The position numbers and the translations under genes are program-made. A stretch of DNA of 64,000 bases from a virus: the IMG/VR virus record IMGVR_UViG_3300020220_000032, positions 1 through 64,000 of that record. The stretch is one strand, 5' to 3'. Each line of letters opens with the position of its first letter. The first letter of the stretch is position 1. Shown piece after piece: positions 43,319-50,979 of this stretch. The notes under the pieces are model-generated. The model did not search any database, was not told the origin of the DNA, and worked only from the letters and a program-made list of their open reading frames with translations.

Positions 43319-44329
43319 TTATTTTTTCTTTAATTTACTATTCAGAATTTCAGCAACAATTGGTTTAAGTAATCGTGTTAATTTTTCTTGAAGTCTTTGT
43401 TTTTTAACTTTCTTAACATAAGATTCTTGTAATCTTTTTTTATTTTTAGTATTATATTCAACAAGTTTTTTAATAACAGATTCTCTTAATGGTTTTAATC
43501 CACGACGCATTTGATAATACGATTCCATTTTATCTTTTACATCTGGACTATATGGTGGCTTAATATCTATTTCACCAGCTGCAATTGCCTTTGCAACACC
43601 ATCAACTTCTTTACCGTTGATAACCGGCATTTCAATTCTTGCAGGAGCACCAGGCATAATTTCTTTTGGTAATTTATCTGCATTAGCCATAACAACTTTT
43701 TTACCGGCCTCGAAATCACCACCACCAAGAGTTTCCATTGCTTTAGTTACATCCTCTGGTTTTGTTTCATTCCCTTTATCATCTTTATATCCCTTTTCTT
43801 TCCATGTGTCTATTATTTTTGCAAATACAGGACCTTTGAAATCAGCTATATTTCCTTTACCAGCATTACCACCACGACCAAATTGGCCTACTGTTACAAC
43901 ATTTAGTGCACTAACAAGTGCTTTACCTGGAAGTTCTATTTGAGTTGCAGTAATACTTGCACCGGGATCCGCAAGAAATGTTGCTGCCCAACGGTGGTGT
44001 CCATCCATAATATAATTATCTGCTGAAATTATGGATTCCAAATCTCCTCCAGGACCTCCACTAAAAATTCCAACTTTATTTATCATTCCTATTGCCATAC
44101 CAAGTGCCTTCTCTGGAATAATTTCTGTTTGTGCTGCTTTCAATGCACTAGCAGCAATAGAAACTTTTTTACCAGCAGCAACATCGTCTTTTGGATCACC
44201 GTCTTTTGTTCCGGCACCAATAGCAGCTTTTGCAGCATCTTTTGGAACTTTACTTAAACCTAGAACATCGGTAGTTCCAAGTATTTCATCGTCTTCAAAC
44301 AGTCTTCTCTTTTTGTTAGTCTGTTTCAT
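43319..44329 (-). CDS. ParB-like (DGHHRW) protein, paralogue next to the capsid gene
   Basis: 336 residues. LKAAQTEIIPEKAL near 63-76 and NYIMDGHHRWAATFL near 105-119 repeat the core of the protein at 13950-14786, followed in both by an Ala/Ile-rich strand. After the core come Gly/Lys/Asp-rich segments and a very basic C-terminal helix (residues ~285-336) that could bind DNA. The N-terminus MKQTNKKRRLFEDDEILG differs from the other candidate targeting peptides. It directly follows the major capsid gene, which suggests it goes into the head. Function unknown. Confidence 0.7.
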   Translation of the reverse strand: MKQTNKKRRLFEDDEILGTTDVLGLSKVPKDAAKAAIGAGTKDGDPKDDVAAGKKVSIAASALKAAQTEIIPEKALGMAIGMINKVGIFSGGPGGDLESIISADNYIMDGHHRWAATFLADPGASITATQIELPGKALVSALNVVTVGQFGRGGNAGKGNIADFKGPVFAKIIDTWKEKGYKDDKGNETKPEDVTKAMETLGGGDFEAGKKVVMANADKLPKEIMPGAPARIEMPVINGKEVDGVAKAIAAGEIDIKPPYSPDVKDKMESYYQMRRGLKPLRESVIKKLVEYNTKNKKRLQESYVKKVKKQRLQEKLTRLLKPIVAEILNSKLKKK

Positions 44330-44396
44330 ATCAATTTCCCATTATTACTAAAAATTACATATTTGTAAAAAAAGTGATCCGTTTGAACACTCACAA

Positions 44397-44404
44397 ATAA
44401 ATAT
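44397..44404 (-). promoter_or_regulatory. Promoter-like octamer ATATTTAT
   Basis: Minus-strand TTTATATTTATTTGTG, 67 bp upstream of the ATG at 44329 and after the capsid terminator. Confidence 0.55.
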
Positions 44405-44432
44405 AAATTAAAATAAAAAAAAAAACAAAAAA

Positions 44433-44454
44433 GGAGTGAGATTTTTCTCACTCC
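44433..44454 (-). terminator. Rho-independent terminator after the major capsid gene
   Basis: Minus-strand GGAGTGAGA / TCTCACTCC stem, 4-nt loop, then TTTTTTG and a long T run. 25 bp past the stop. Confidence 0.9.
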
Positions 44455-44479
44455 TTTATTTTTATTAACCCAATACGGT

Positions 44480-46117
44480 TTAGATGTCACCGAGAGAATC
44501 GATTTGTATAAGACCATAGAACTCTGGACGAACAATCTTCTTCGCATAACGAGTCATCACGCCTTTTCTTGGTGTGAAGTTCGTTGGATCATATACCAAC
44601 GGTGTCATTACAAGTGGAATGTATGGAGCATACACAGCACCAGTTTCGAGGAATTGTGTTCCACGGAAACCTACAAGAACTTGATTTTCAAGCATGTAAG
44701 GATTCTTGTAAACTGTGATACGGCCATTCAATTGACCAACTTTTTGAACACCCATTGCGAATTTCATACCTTCACCATCAACTGCATAGCCAGGCATTGA
44801 TTCAAGTATTGTAGCAACTTGTGGAGAACATACGAGGAAGTTTGCACCACCACGAAGTGTTTTCTGATGAATTACGTTTGATACTTTTTGAATCTTTGTG
44901 CCAAGTGTTTGGAACCATGTTTGTTGATTGTAAGCGGATGCCTGTGCCTGAGCAGATGAATAGTCACCAAATGCACTTGTAGAAGCATCATATGTGCGAC
45001 CAATACGAGCTGACCATCTTTCTGTTGTTTGTGCATTCTTAATCAACATATCAAGAATTTCCAAATCAATTTCTTGTGAAATGTATTCAGACAACATAGA
45101 TGTCAATTCAGCTTCAGCATCAATTGAGTGATAAGCATTCAAATCTTGTGCAAATTCAGGTGTCCATACTGCCTTCAACTTACGTGTTTTAGCAACGATG
45201 GACTCTGAACGCAATTCAAGATTGATTTCTGGTATACCCAAATCTGAACCAGCTGAACCTTCTTCAAAGTCATTACGTGTTGTGGAAGTTGGTTGTTTCT
45301 CATAAGCAATACCTACTGTTGCAGGAGCAGCAGAAGCAGAAACAACGAAAGTAATGGTTGAACCATTGTTTGCAGTTGTTGTGTATTGTGGGAAATAACC
45401 AAGAATTGTTGAGCCAGATACTTTGAAAGCACGAACTGCCTCAAGATCAGGTGTTGTGAAAGATGCAGATTGAACTGTGATAGTCATAATATGACCAGCT
45501 GCGAGTGATGCAGAGTAAGCATCTTTAAATTCTGTGTCATGTTGGAACAATGATGGTGTTGAGTGTGATACAGATCCGGTTGTAAATTCTGTTGAAGACA
45601 ATGCAGCAGCTTTTGTAGATGTTATTTGTGCCTCATTGATTGAATAACCGAAACGACCTGCACCATAAAGACCGCCTGAAGGATCAGCATCTTTTGCATC
45701 TTTACCTGTTACACCAAATACTGAATCAGCTTGTGAATCTTTACCGGATCCAGCAGTGAAACCAGGTTGTGCTGTTCCATATTTGAAGTCCAAGAAGAAC
45801 ACAAGACCAGAAGGCAAGTTCATTGGTTGAACAGAAACAAAATCTTTCGCAGCAATTTCAGAGAAAATACGGCGAACCAATGGAAGTGCAACACCTGCCC
45901 ATTCTTCTGAACCAGCTGCTGTACCTGTTCTGCTTGATTCGTCGATAAGTTGTTTTGCTTGATTTTCGAGAAGAACTGCAATAGAGTTCTTTTCATATTC
46001 GTTTTTCAAATTATCAAGAAGACCAGTTTTTGCCCATTTATTGACAATTTGCTTGTTTTCTTTGATAAGTTGCTTGTGGGGATTCCCAGAAGTATTTAAT
46101 AAATTTTGTATACTCAT
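44480..46117 (-). CDS. Major capsid protein (T4 gp23-like)
   Basis: 545 residues. The N-terminal ~50 residues are a helical propeptide with possible gp21-type sites (QLIDE-S, VLLE-N); the mature shell would start after EEWAGVALPLVRRIF-type sequence near residue 75. Core signatures include DFVSVQPMNLPSGLVFFLDF and TRKLKAVWTPEFAQDLNAYH, then FLVCSPQVATILESMPGY and the ending ARPEFYGLI-like VRPEFYGLIQIDSLG, as in gp23 of T4-like phages. A Ser/Thr/Gly-rich insert near 200-290 may be a surface loop. Good AAGGA ribosome site; strong terminator downstream. Confidence 0.95.
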   Translation of the reverse strand: MSIQNLLNTSGNPHKQLIKENKQIVNKWAKTGLLDNLKNEYEKNSIAVLLENQAKQLIDESSRTGTAAGSEEWAGVALPLVRRIFSEIAAKDFVSVQPMNLPSGLVFFLDFKYGTAQPGFTAGSGKDSQADSVFGVTGKDAKDADPSGGLYGAGRFGYSINEAQITSTKAAALSSTEFTTGSVSHSTPSLFQHDTEFKDAYSASLAAGHIMTITVQSASFTTPDLEAVRAFKVSGSTILGYFPQYTTTANNGSTITFVVSASAAPATVGIAYEKQPTSTTRNDFEEGSAGSDLGIPEINLELRSESIVAKTRKLKAVWTPEFAQDLNAYHSIDAEAELTSMLSEYISQEIDLEILDMLIKNAQTTERWSARIGRTYDASTSAFGDYSSAQAQASAYNQQTWFQTLGTKIQKVSNVIHQKTLRGGANFLVCSPQVATILESMPGYAVDGEGMKFAMGVQKVGQLNGRITVYKNPYMLENQVLVGFRGTQFLETGAVYAPYIPLVMTPLVYDPTNFTPRKGVMTRYAKKIVRPEFYGLIQIDSLGDI

Positions 46118-46135
46118 TGTTTTTTCCTTAAAAAA

Positions 46136-47209
46136 TTATTTCAAACCTGCTAATTTACGTAAACGATTTGCCATATCATCACCTTCATTCAAGATTGGTT
46201 TTGATGGGCGGGTACTTGCGGTTGGTTTTGACGCGAAAGATTCTTTAATTTGTTTAATCTTTGTTGTTCTCAACGATTCGCAAAGTGTAGCATAGACCAA
46301 TTTAACTTCACGAAGACTTGATGCACGATCAAAGTTTTCGATAACAGTCATTTTTTGTTTTTCATTGAGTGAATGCTTGCGGAATAACTTGTTAGAGAAG
46401 AGCAATTTTGAGTTCAAAAGATTGACTTCATTGATTTTAGAACGCAAGAAAGAAATTACAGCATAAGCTTCACGAAGTTTTGCTTCTGCCACTTCCTTTT
46501 CCTTTTCTTCTTCAGCTTCTTCAACTTTTTCTTCGTCTTCTTCTTCACGAAGAGCACGGAGAACTTCTTTGATGTCTACTTCTTCTTCATCTTCACCTTC
46601 TTCAACTTTTTCTTCTGCCTTTTCACCTTCTTCTTCTTCACGAAGAGCACGGAGAATTTCTTTGATTTCAGCAACTTCTTCGGAATCTTCATCTTCTTCT
46701 TCAACAAGTTGAACAAGTTTTTCACCCTTATCTTCTGTGCTGTCATCAGATGCAACTGCGGAAGGTTTCTTGTTGTCACCGCCACCGATTTCGGATGAAT
46801 CAATGTCTTCTTCTAATTGACGAATAATCTCCATCAATTCTTCATCCATTGGTTCTTCTTCATCTTCACCTTCTTCAACTTTTTCTTCTTCTTCACCTTC
46901 AGCTTCTTCAACCTTTTCTTCTTCTTCTTCGGCTTCTTCAACCTTTTCTTCTTCGCCTTCACCTTCTTCCATAGCAGGTTCTTCATCATCACCTTCGCTA
47001 TAAAATCCGTATTCTTCTACGGGTGCTTCTTCTTCACCCTCACCTTCCTCAACTGGCTCTTCGGCTTCTGCCTCCTCTGCCAACTTTTTGGAAAGCATAG
47101 ACTGCAAACGCGGAGTGAATGCTTCTTCCAATGCCAATTTAGCGTTTGCTAATGCTACTTCCTTAACGGCTTTTGCATCTGCAATAGCTTCTTTCAATAA
47201 ATCATTCAT
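46136..47209 (-). CDS. Prohead core scaffolding protein (T4 gp22-like)
   Basis: 357 residues from the ATG at 47209. An in-frame TTG at 47221 is the first codon of the ribosome site TTGGAG, so it is not the start. The N-terminal helix (LLKEAIADAKAVKEVALANA) is followed by ~190 residues dominated by Glu with repeats of EEKVEEAEEE type. The C-terminal helical region (NSKLLFSNKLFRKHSLNEKQ, then MANRLRKLAGLK) matches the scaffold family of T4-like phages, and ILNEG is a likely protease site. Located between the protease region and the capsid gene. The leader holds a hairpin. Confidence 0.9.
   Translation of the reverse strand: MNDLLKEAIADAKAVKEVALANAKLALEEAFTPRLQSMLSKKLAEEAEAEEPVEEGEGEEEAPVEEYGFYSEGDDEEPAMEEGEGEEEKVEEAEEEEEKVEEAEGEEEEKVEEGEDEEEPMDEELMEIIRQLEEDIDSSEIGGGDNKKPSAVASDDSTEDKGEKLVQLVEEEDEDSEEVAEIKEILRALREEEEGEKAEEKVEEGEDEEEVDIKEVLRALREEEDEEKVEEAEEEKEKEVAEAKLREAYAVISFLRSKINEVNLLNSKLLFSNKLFRKHSLNEKQKMTVIENFDRASSLREVKLVYATLCESLRTTKIKQIKESFASKPTASTRPSKPILNEGDDMANRLRKLAGLK
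46500..46990 (-). repeat. Low-complexity Glu-coding repeats in the scaffold gene
   Basis: Degenerate repeats encoding (E)EEKVEE(A/G)E. Two longer copies encode EIKEILRALREEEEGEKAEE-like and DIKEVLRALREEEDEEKVEE-like units about 96 bp apart. Confidence 0.75.
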
Positions 47210-47228
47210 AAAAATCTCCAACTATTTT

Positions 47229-47248
47229 TAGTGTTATTTGAAACACTA
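47229..47248 (-). promoter_or_regulatory. Leader hairpin of the scaffold gene
   Basis: Seven-base arms TAGTGTT / AACACTA around a 6-nt loop, ending about 10 bp before the TTGGAG ribosome site. It could stabilise the mRNA or modulate scaffold translation. Confidence 0.4.
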
Positions 47249-47271
47249 ATTGCAATAAAAAATAATATCGG

Positions 47272-47290
47272 ACTCTATAACGAATAGAGT
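47272..47290 (-). terminator. Possible weak terminator or RNA hairpin
   Basis: Seven-base arms ACTCTAT / ATAGAGT with a 5-nt loop, 27 bp past the stop of the 42-residue ORF. A T-rich stretch follows after 9 bases, so termination is uncertain. Confidence 0.35.
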
Positions 47291-47317
47291 ATTATGTAAG
47301 TATAAGTATAAGGAAAG

Positions 47318-47446
47318 TTATTTTTTTTCTATTTTTTCGATAGGTTTTTTTGTAGGATCATACTGAAAGATTGATTTTGCATCATTTTCTGTATAGATGT
47401 ATCTCTTATTTCGGTCTTTTGTATCTATTTTCTTTTCATCGGCCAT
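47318..47446 (-). CDS. 42-residue small protein between ADP-ribosyltransferase and scaffold
   Basis: Sequence starts MADEKKIDTKDRNKRYIYTE and ends KPIEKIEKK. ATG at 47446 with GGAG 8 nt upstream, overlapping the ADP-ribosyltransferase stop by 11 bp, which suggests coupling. Highly charged. In T4 the prohead core includes small proteins (gp67, gp68) encoded near gp21 and gp22, so a minor core component is possible but not shown. Confidence 0.6.
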   Translation of the reverse strand: MADEKKIDTKDRNKRYIYTENDAKSIFQYDPTKKPIEKIEKK

Positions 47447-48626
47447 AGTTTTGCTCCACTAATATCTTGTAAATATTTCTGGTATCGTTAAATCCTTGTA
47501 TAGTATATCTACAATTTCTTGGAAGTGTTACCTCTGTTTCGTGACAATAATCATTTGAGTGACATGGTAATGTTAGTATAGACGTTCCAGCAGGAATTAA
47601 AAATTCAAATAATGGCAATCTCTTTTTTCCAGTTCCTTCTGTAATTAAAGGGTTTAATGATGTTGTTACAAACGATTTATCTACCCATTGTCCTGCATCA
47701 ATAAACATTTGTAATACTTTTTCATTTTCTACGGAACGATATGAAACTATATTATATTCTAATTTTTGTAATTGTTCGTCAAATGCATAGTTCATTTCAC
47801 GAATAGTAAATGCATTCATTGCACTTTTATATTGTTTTTCCCTTTTATCGCCTTCTTTTGGTTTACCTAACTTTAATTGTTTTTGTATTTCAGGTTTTGT
47901 TAAACTTGGTTTAGCAAATCTCAATATGTTAATTATTCTTTCAGTATTCAAATAATAATAACCCAATGCCATTAGAGTTTCTTTATCTATTGATTTTGGT
48001 GTTATTAAAGAATACTTTGATACTGCAATCATTTCTGCTCGTTTGTATAACTTTTTAAAATTTACCCCATCTTCATCAAATCTTAAATCATACATATCAA
48101 TTATATCTTCATAATCATATTCCAACAGTTGTTCACGTGTTTTTGGATATAGATTGTCTGTTTTGGTATCTAATTTTTCTGCATCAACTTTATTCAAAAA
48201 ACCAACAGTTTTTAATCCAGTTTTTTCTTCATTTGGTTCTTTTGGTTTTTGTTCTGGTTTTTTTTCTGCTTTATCACCCGCATCACCTTTTGGTTTTTCT
48301 TCATCAGAAGTTGCAGAATCTTCTTTTTTTGAATCATCGGTTTTAATTTCTTCTTCAGAATCAGTTGATGTTTCTTCTGAAGAAGTTTCTTCTTCTTCTT
48401 CTTTTGTAGTTTCTTTTGGAGCAGATTTTTGATGTTTTGTTGGATCAAAACTTTTTTTACTTATGTAATACGACTTTCCACTTTCTTTATTAACAACAAG
48501 CATTTTTTTAGGATCTTCGCTTGCAGGTTTTTCGTCTTCTTCTGATAACGAAAAAGACCTTTCCAGGTTTTCAATAACTTTCCGTGTTTCGTCACGGATT
48601 AGTTTTTCAATACTAGCAAAGGTCAT
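47436..48626 (-). CDS. ADP-ribosyltransferase (Alt-like), candidate injected protein
   Basis: 396 residues. The C-terminal ~190 residues carry the R-S-E pattern of arginine-type ADP-ribosyltransferases: R297 in NIVSYRSVEN, the S-T-S-like KSFVTTSLNP at 317-326, and the E-x-E loop HETEVTLP with E363 and E365. T4 Alt, with the same chemistry, is packaged, injected and modifies host RNA polymerase. The N-terminal helix MTFASIEKLIRDETRK and FSLSEEDE are followed by a long acidic low-complexity linker (about 70-135), unusual for an enzyme and fitting packaging in the prohead core. Placed between S21 and the scaffold. Confidence 0.8.
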   Translation of the reverse strand: MTFASIEKLIRDETRKVIENLERSFSLSEEDEKPASEDPKKMLVVNKESGKSYYISKKSFDPTKHQKSAPKETTKEEEEETSSEETSTDSEEEIKTDDSKKEDSATSDEEKPKGDAGDKAEKKPEQKPKEPNEEKTGLKTVGFLNKVDAEKLDTKTDNLYPKTREQLLEYDYEDIIDMYDLRFDEDGVNFKKLYKRAEMIAVSKYSLITPKSIDKETLMALGYYYLNTERIINILRFAKPSLTKPEIQKQLKLGKPKEGDKREKQYKSAMNAFTIREMNYAFDEQLQKLEYNIVSYRSVENEKVLQMFIDAGQWVDKSFVTTSLNPLITEGTGKKRLPLFEFLIPAGTSILTLPCHSNDYCHETEVTLPRNCRYTIQGFNDTRNIYKILVEQNYGR

Positions 48627-48636
48627 TTTATCTCCA

Positions 48637-48870
48637 TTAAATGTTTTCTGAATCGAGTTTTCTCTGTCTTCTTACAGCAGCATTTCTTTTTTCAGATTTT
48701 CTTTTTGATGGTTTAATATATTCCATGTGGTTTTTATATTCTTCAAGAATACCGGCTTCCTTTACCTTACGTTTAAATACCTTAATCATTGTATCTACAT
48801 TCATTCCACCTGCCTTAACTTTAACATGAGCAGGTTTTGAACTGGTATAAACTCTGTCTGACATAACCAT
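48637..48870 (-). CDS. rpsU: Ribosomal protein bS21 homologue
   Basis: 77 residues. VKVKAGGMNVDTMIKVFKRK then VKEAGILEEYKNHMEYIKPS and KRNAAVRRQRK are the bS21 fold and basic tail. bS21 sits beside the 3' end of 16S rRNA near the anti-Shine-Dalgarno. Phage S21 genes are known in marine phages and could bias host ribosomes towards phage mRNAs. It is embedded in the head operon with an AAAGGA ribosome site. Start at the ATG at 48870; a second ATG two codons later is possible. Confidence 0.88.
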   Translation of the reverse strand: MVMSDRVYTSSKPAHVKVKAGGMNVDTMIKVFKRKVKEAGILEEYKNHMEYIKPSKRKSEKRNAAVRRQRKLDSENI

Positions 48871-48878
48871 TTTTTCCT

Positions 48879-49475
48879 TTATTTTTTTATTTCGTAAAAT
48901 GTTCCGAGTTGTTTACCTATGTTCTCGTAGATAGACTCCAGGGTTCTTTGTAATTTAACAATTTTTTCCGATATTTTTTGAAATTCATTTACAGATTCTC
49001 TCAATCTTTTTGAGTTTCTTCTATGTGATACACCTTCAAACCAATCGCCAGACTCCTCAACCATGTTTTTACTTGCAAATTCAACAAGTCTTTTTATTTC
49101 AGAAACTATTTCTGGTAGTGCCTTTGAACGATGAACTACCTCTCTGTATTGATTGTATTTTGAAATTGCCTCAATATATTGTTGTTTTTGTTCAGATGTA
49201 AGAACTTTTGTACTAAATTTTTCGTTCATTACTTCTTGAACAGCATCCGAAACAAGTTTATTTATTTCTTCTCTTGTCATTGATGTTTTTGTTTCACCAA
49301 CTTTTTTAGGAAGACCTTTATGTGATGTTCTAGCATATTTTTCTAATTCTTTTTCAGACATTGATGACGCCAAATCCTTTACAGATTTACTAACATCACT
49401 TGAAGCAACTTTACCTCTTTTGTAAGAGAGTGCAAGTCCCATTAACTTCTGTTGCTGTTGTGATAATGCCGGCAT
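48879..49475 (-). CDS. DUF3008-like protein in the head operon
   Basis: 198 residues. The first ~60 (MPALSQQQQKLMGLALSYKR, then ARTSHKGLPKKV) match the DUF3008 pattern MPA.S..Q..LMG...YK.G....K...KA..M...D...A.T.HKGLP. A helical C-terminal domain follows (KISEKIVKLQRTLESIYENI). The DUF3008 family is small, common in phages and uncharacterised. Three bp after the protease gene; a head or prohead role is inferred. Confidence 0.7.
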   Translation of the reverse strand: MPALSQQQQKLMGLALSYKRGKVASSDVSKSVKDLASSMSEKELEKYARTSHKGLPKKVGETKTSMTREEINKLVSDAVQEVMNEKFSTKVLTSEQKQQYIEAISKYNQYREVVHRSKALPEIVSEIKRLVEFASKNMVEESGDWFEGVSHRRNSKRLRESVNEFQKISEKIVKLQRTLESIYENIGKQLGTFYEIKK

Positions 49476-49477
49476 CG

Positions 49478-50149
49478 TTATCTTCCATCAAATATACATT
49501 CACAAACATTACCAATTTCACAAATAATGTTTGTTATATTATTGTGGATGCGATTTATTTTAGGATCTATTTTTGCAATTGTTGAAGTTGATATACCTTC
49601 TGTAATCAATTCTTCATGTAAACCTTCTTTCATTCCTTGTGGATACATAAATGCACCATGAGTTGATGGGTTTGAAACAAAATCCCAACCAATCAATTCA
49701 AAATCATCTTGAACTTCAACTGTGCTTTCACTTATTTCTTCAACAGAACCTAAACCTCTTGATGATATTCCAAGACGAATACCCGCATCAAGAAGTTGTT
49801 TTAGGATATTTCCGGATGGTGTTGGTAGTATCTCAACTGTTCCAACTACATCATTACCTTTCCAATCTACACCGAGAACATTATGTGAAACATTACGAAG
49901 ATTGATAACCGATGAATCTGGATGATCAAGTTCACCGAGCGCACGATTTTCTTTTATTTGATTTTCGGTATACTTCTTAACTTCACGCATTAAAATCTTT
50001 TTAGGATATACTCTACCATTTTGATTTTTTACTTCAGCTCTTTGTAAAACACCCGAAACTATAACTTTACCGTCATTTTTCTTTTCAGATTCGGTAATCA
50101 TTTTTGGATTTACATTAAAAAGTATGGTGTCTACGAGTAGTTCTTTCAT
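49478..50149 (-). CDS. Prohead core protease (T4 gp21-like)
   Basis: 223 residues. GVLQRAEVKNQNGRVYPKKI near 33-52, catalytic His in ALGELDHPDSS near 90-100, and catalytic Ser in RLGISSRGLG near 144-153 are the signatures of the T4 prohead serine protease family. It degrades the scaffold and trims head proteins after L/I-x-E sites, many of which appear on proteins in this window. The C-terminal stretch (EGLHEELITEG) itself looks like a self-cleavage site. Flanked by head genes as expected. Confidence 0.93.
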   Translation of the reverse strand: MKELLVDTILFNVNPKMITESEKKNDGKVIVSGVLQRAEVKNQNGRVYPKKILMREVKKYTENQIKENRALGELDHPDSSVINLRNVSHNVLGVDWKGNDVVGTVEILPTPSGNILKQLLDAGIRLGISSRGLGSVEEISESTVEVQDDFELIGWDFVSNPSTHGAFMYPQGMKEGLHEELITEGISTSTIAKIDPKINRIHNNITNIICEIGNVCECIFDGR

Positions 50150-50151
50150 TT

Positions 50152-50655
50152 TTATGCACCTAATTCGTTAATCTTTTTTGTAATTCTATTTATTCTTTCG
50201 GATATTTTTCTCAATCTAGTCATTGATTCACCCCAAAGAGTTCTTTGATCAACATTCATTTCTGTTTTTAATCTCAATGCATGTTCAACAACTCTTTCTA
50301 CTTCGTAGATTGTTCTATTTATATTCTTAATTGAATCATTTATTTTTCTGTTTGAACTTCTTGTTTCATCCGTTCTAAAATCTTTATATGTTCCTTCCGA
50401 AATTAAACCCATTGCCTGTTTGTAGGTTGATTCATAATTTTTCTTTTTTGTTTTAGGAACAAGTTTATATCCATAAACTTCTGCAGTTTCTTTGTTGTGT
50501 TCTTCAAAATCTTCTTCACTCTTAGCAAAAGCATTTGGCGTTTGGTATCCGGGAACACCAGCAGTTGTGCTCATTTCATCTAATGATAATTCTTCTGCAA
50601 ACTGACGGTATTCTTCTGATTCTTTTAATTTTTTTATGAAAGACTCTACATTCAT
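50152..50655 (-). CDS. Conserved head-operon protein, unknown function
   Basis: 167 residues. N-terminal helix (FIKKLKESEEYRQFAEELSL), then DEMSTTAGVPGYQTPNAFAK, a motif I recall from proteins next to gp21 in marine T4-like phages, and a helical C-terminal half (DSIKNINRTIYEVERVVEHA). Two bp upstream of the protease gene. Probably a prohead core or processed head protein. Confidence 0.65.
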   Translation of the reverse strand: MNVESFIKKLKESEEYRQFAEELSLDEMSTTAGVPGYQTPNAFAKSEEDFEEHNKETAEVYGYKLVPKTKKKNYESTYKQAMGLISEGTYKDFRTDETRSSNRKINDSIKNINRTIYEVERVVEHALRLKTEMNVDQRTLWGESMTRLRKISERINRITKKINELGA

Positions 50656-50658
50656 ATA

Positions 50659-50979
50659 TTACCTAATCATTTGATTACGAATTAAAACATATACGGTTCC
50701 ACTATCCACCGTTACACTCTGTAATGATAATTCGTGTATAACTGCAGCAGTGCTGGCCATAGCAGAAAGTGGAATGGTCCCACCTAAAGACAATGATGCA
50801 GTTCCCGTAGTTCCATTTGGTACAATTATACCACCTGCACCAAAATTAGAGGAAGTAAAAGTTGTAGTTCCGGTTTCACAAGTTATTGATTGAAAGAATT
50901 TTCCAGGATGCCCCTTTCTTTCAAATTCACTTGCCTGTGAAGCAGGAAAATTATATGGGTGTATTTGATTAACTGCCAT
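50659..50979 (-). CDS. Small beta-rich virion protein
   Basis: 106 residues. N-terminus MAVNQIHPYNFPASQASEFE, then a Gly/Thr/Ser-rich all-beta stretch (GAGGIIVPNGTTGTASLSLG) and a final strand VTVDSGTVYVLIRNQ. The composition resembles capsid decoration or small structural proteins. Shares one base with the upstream gene. Function inferred from composition and location only. Confidence 0.6.
   Translation of the reverse strand: MAVNQIHPYNFPASQASEFERKGHPGKFFQSITCETGTTTFTSSNFGAGGIIVPNGTTGTASLSLGGTIPLSAMASTAAVIHELSLQSVTVDSGTVYVLIRNQMIR

Noticed and set aside
47436-48626. Acidic linker of the ADP-ribosyltransferase as a second scaffold protein
   Set aside because: The R-S-E catalytic pattern in the C-terminal half explains the protein better; acidity alone is not scaffold evidence.
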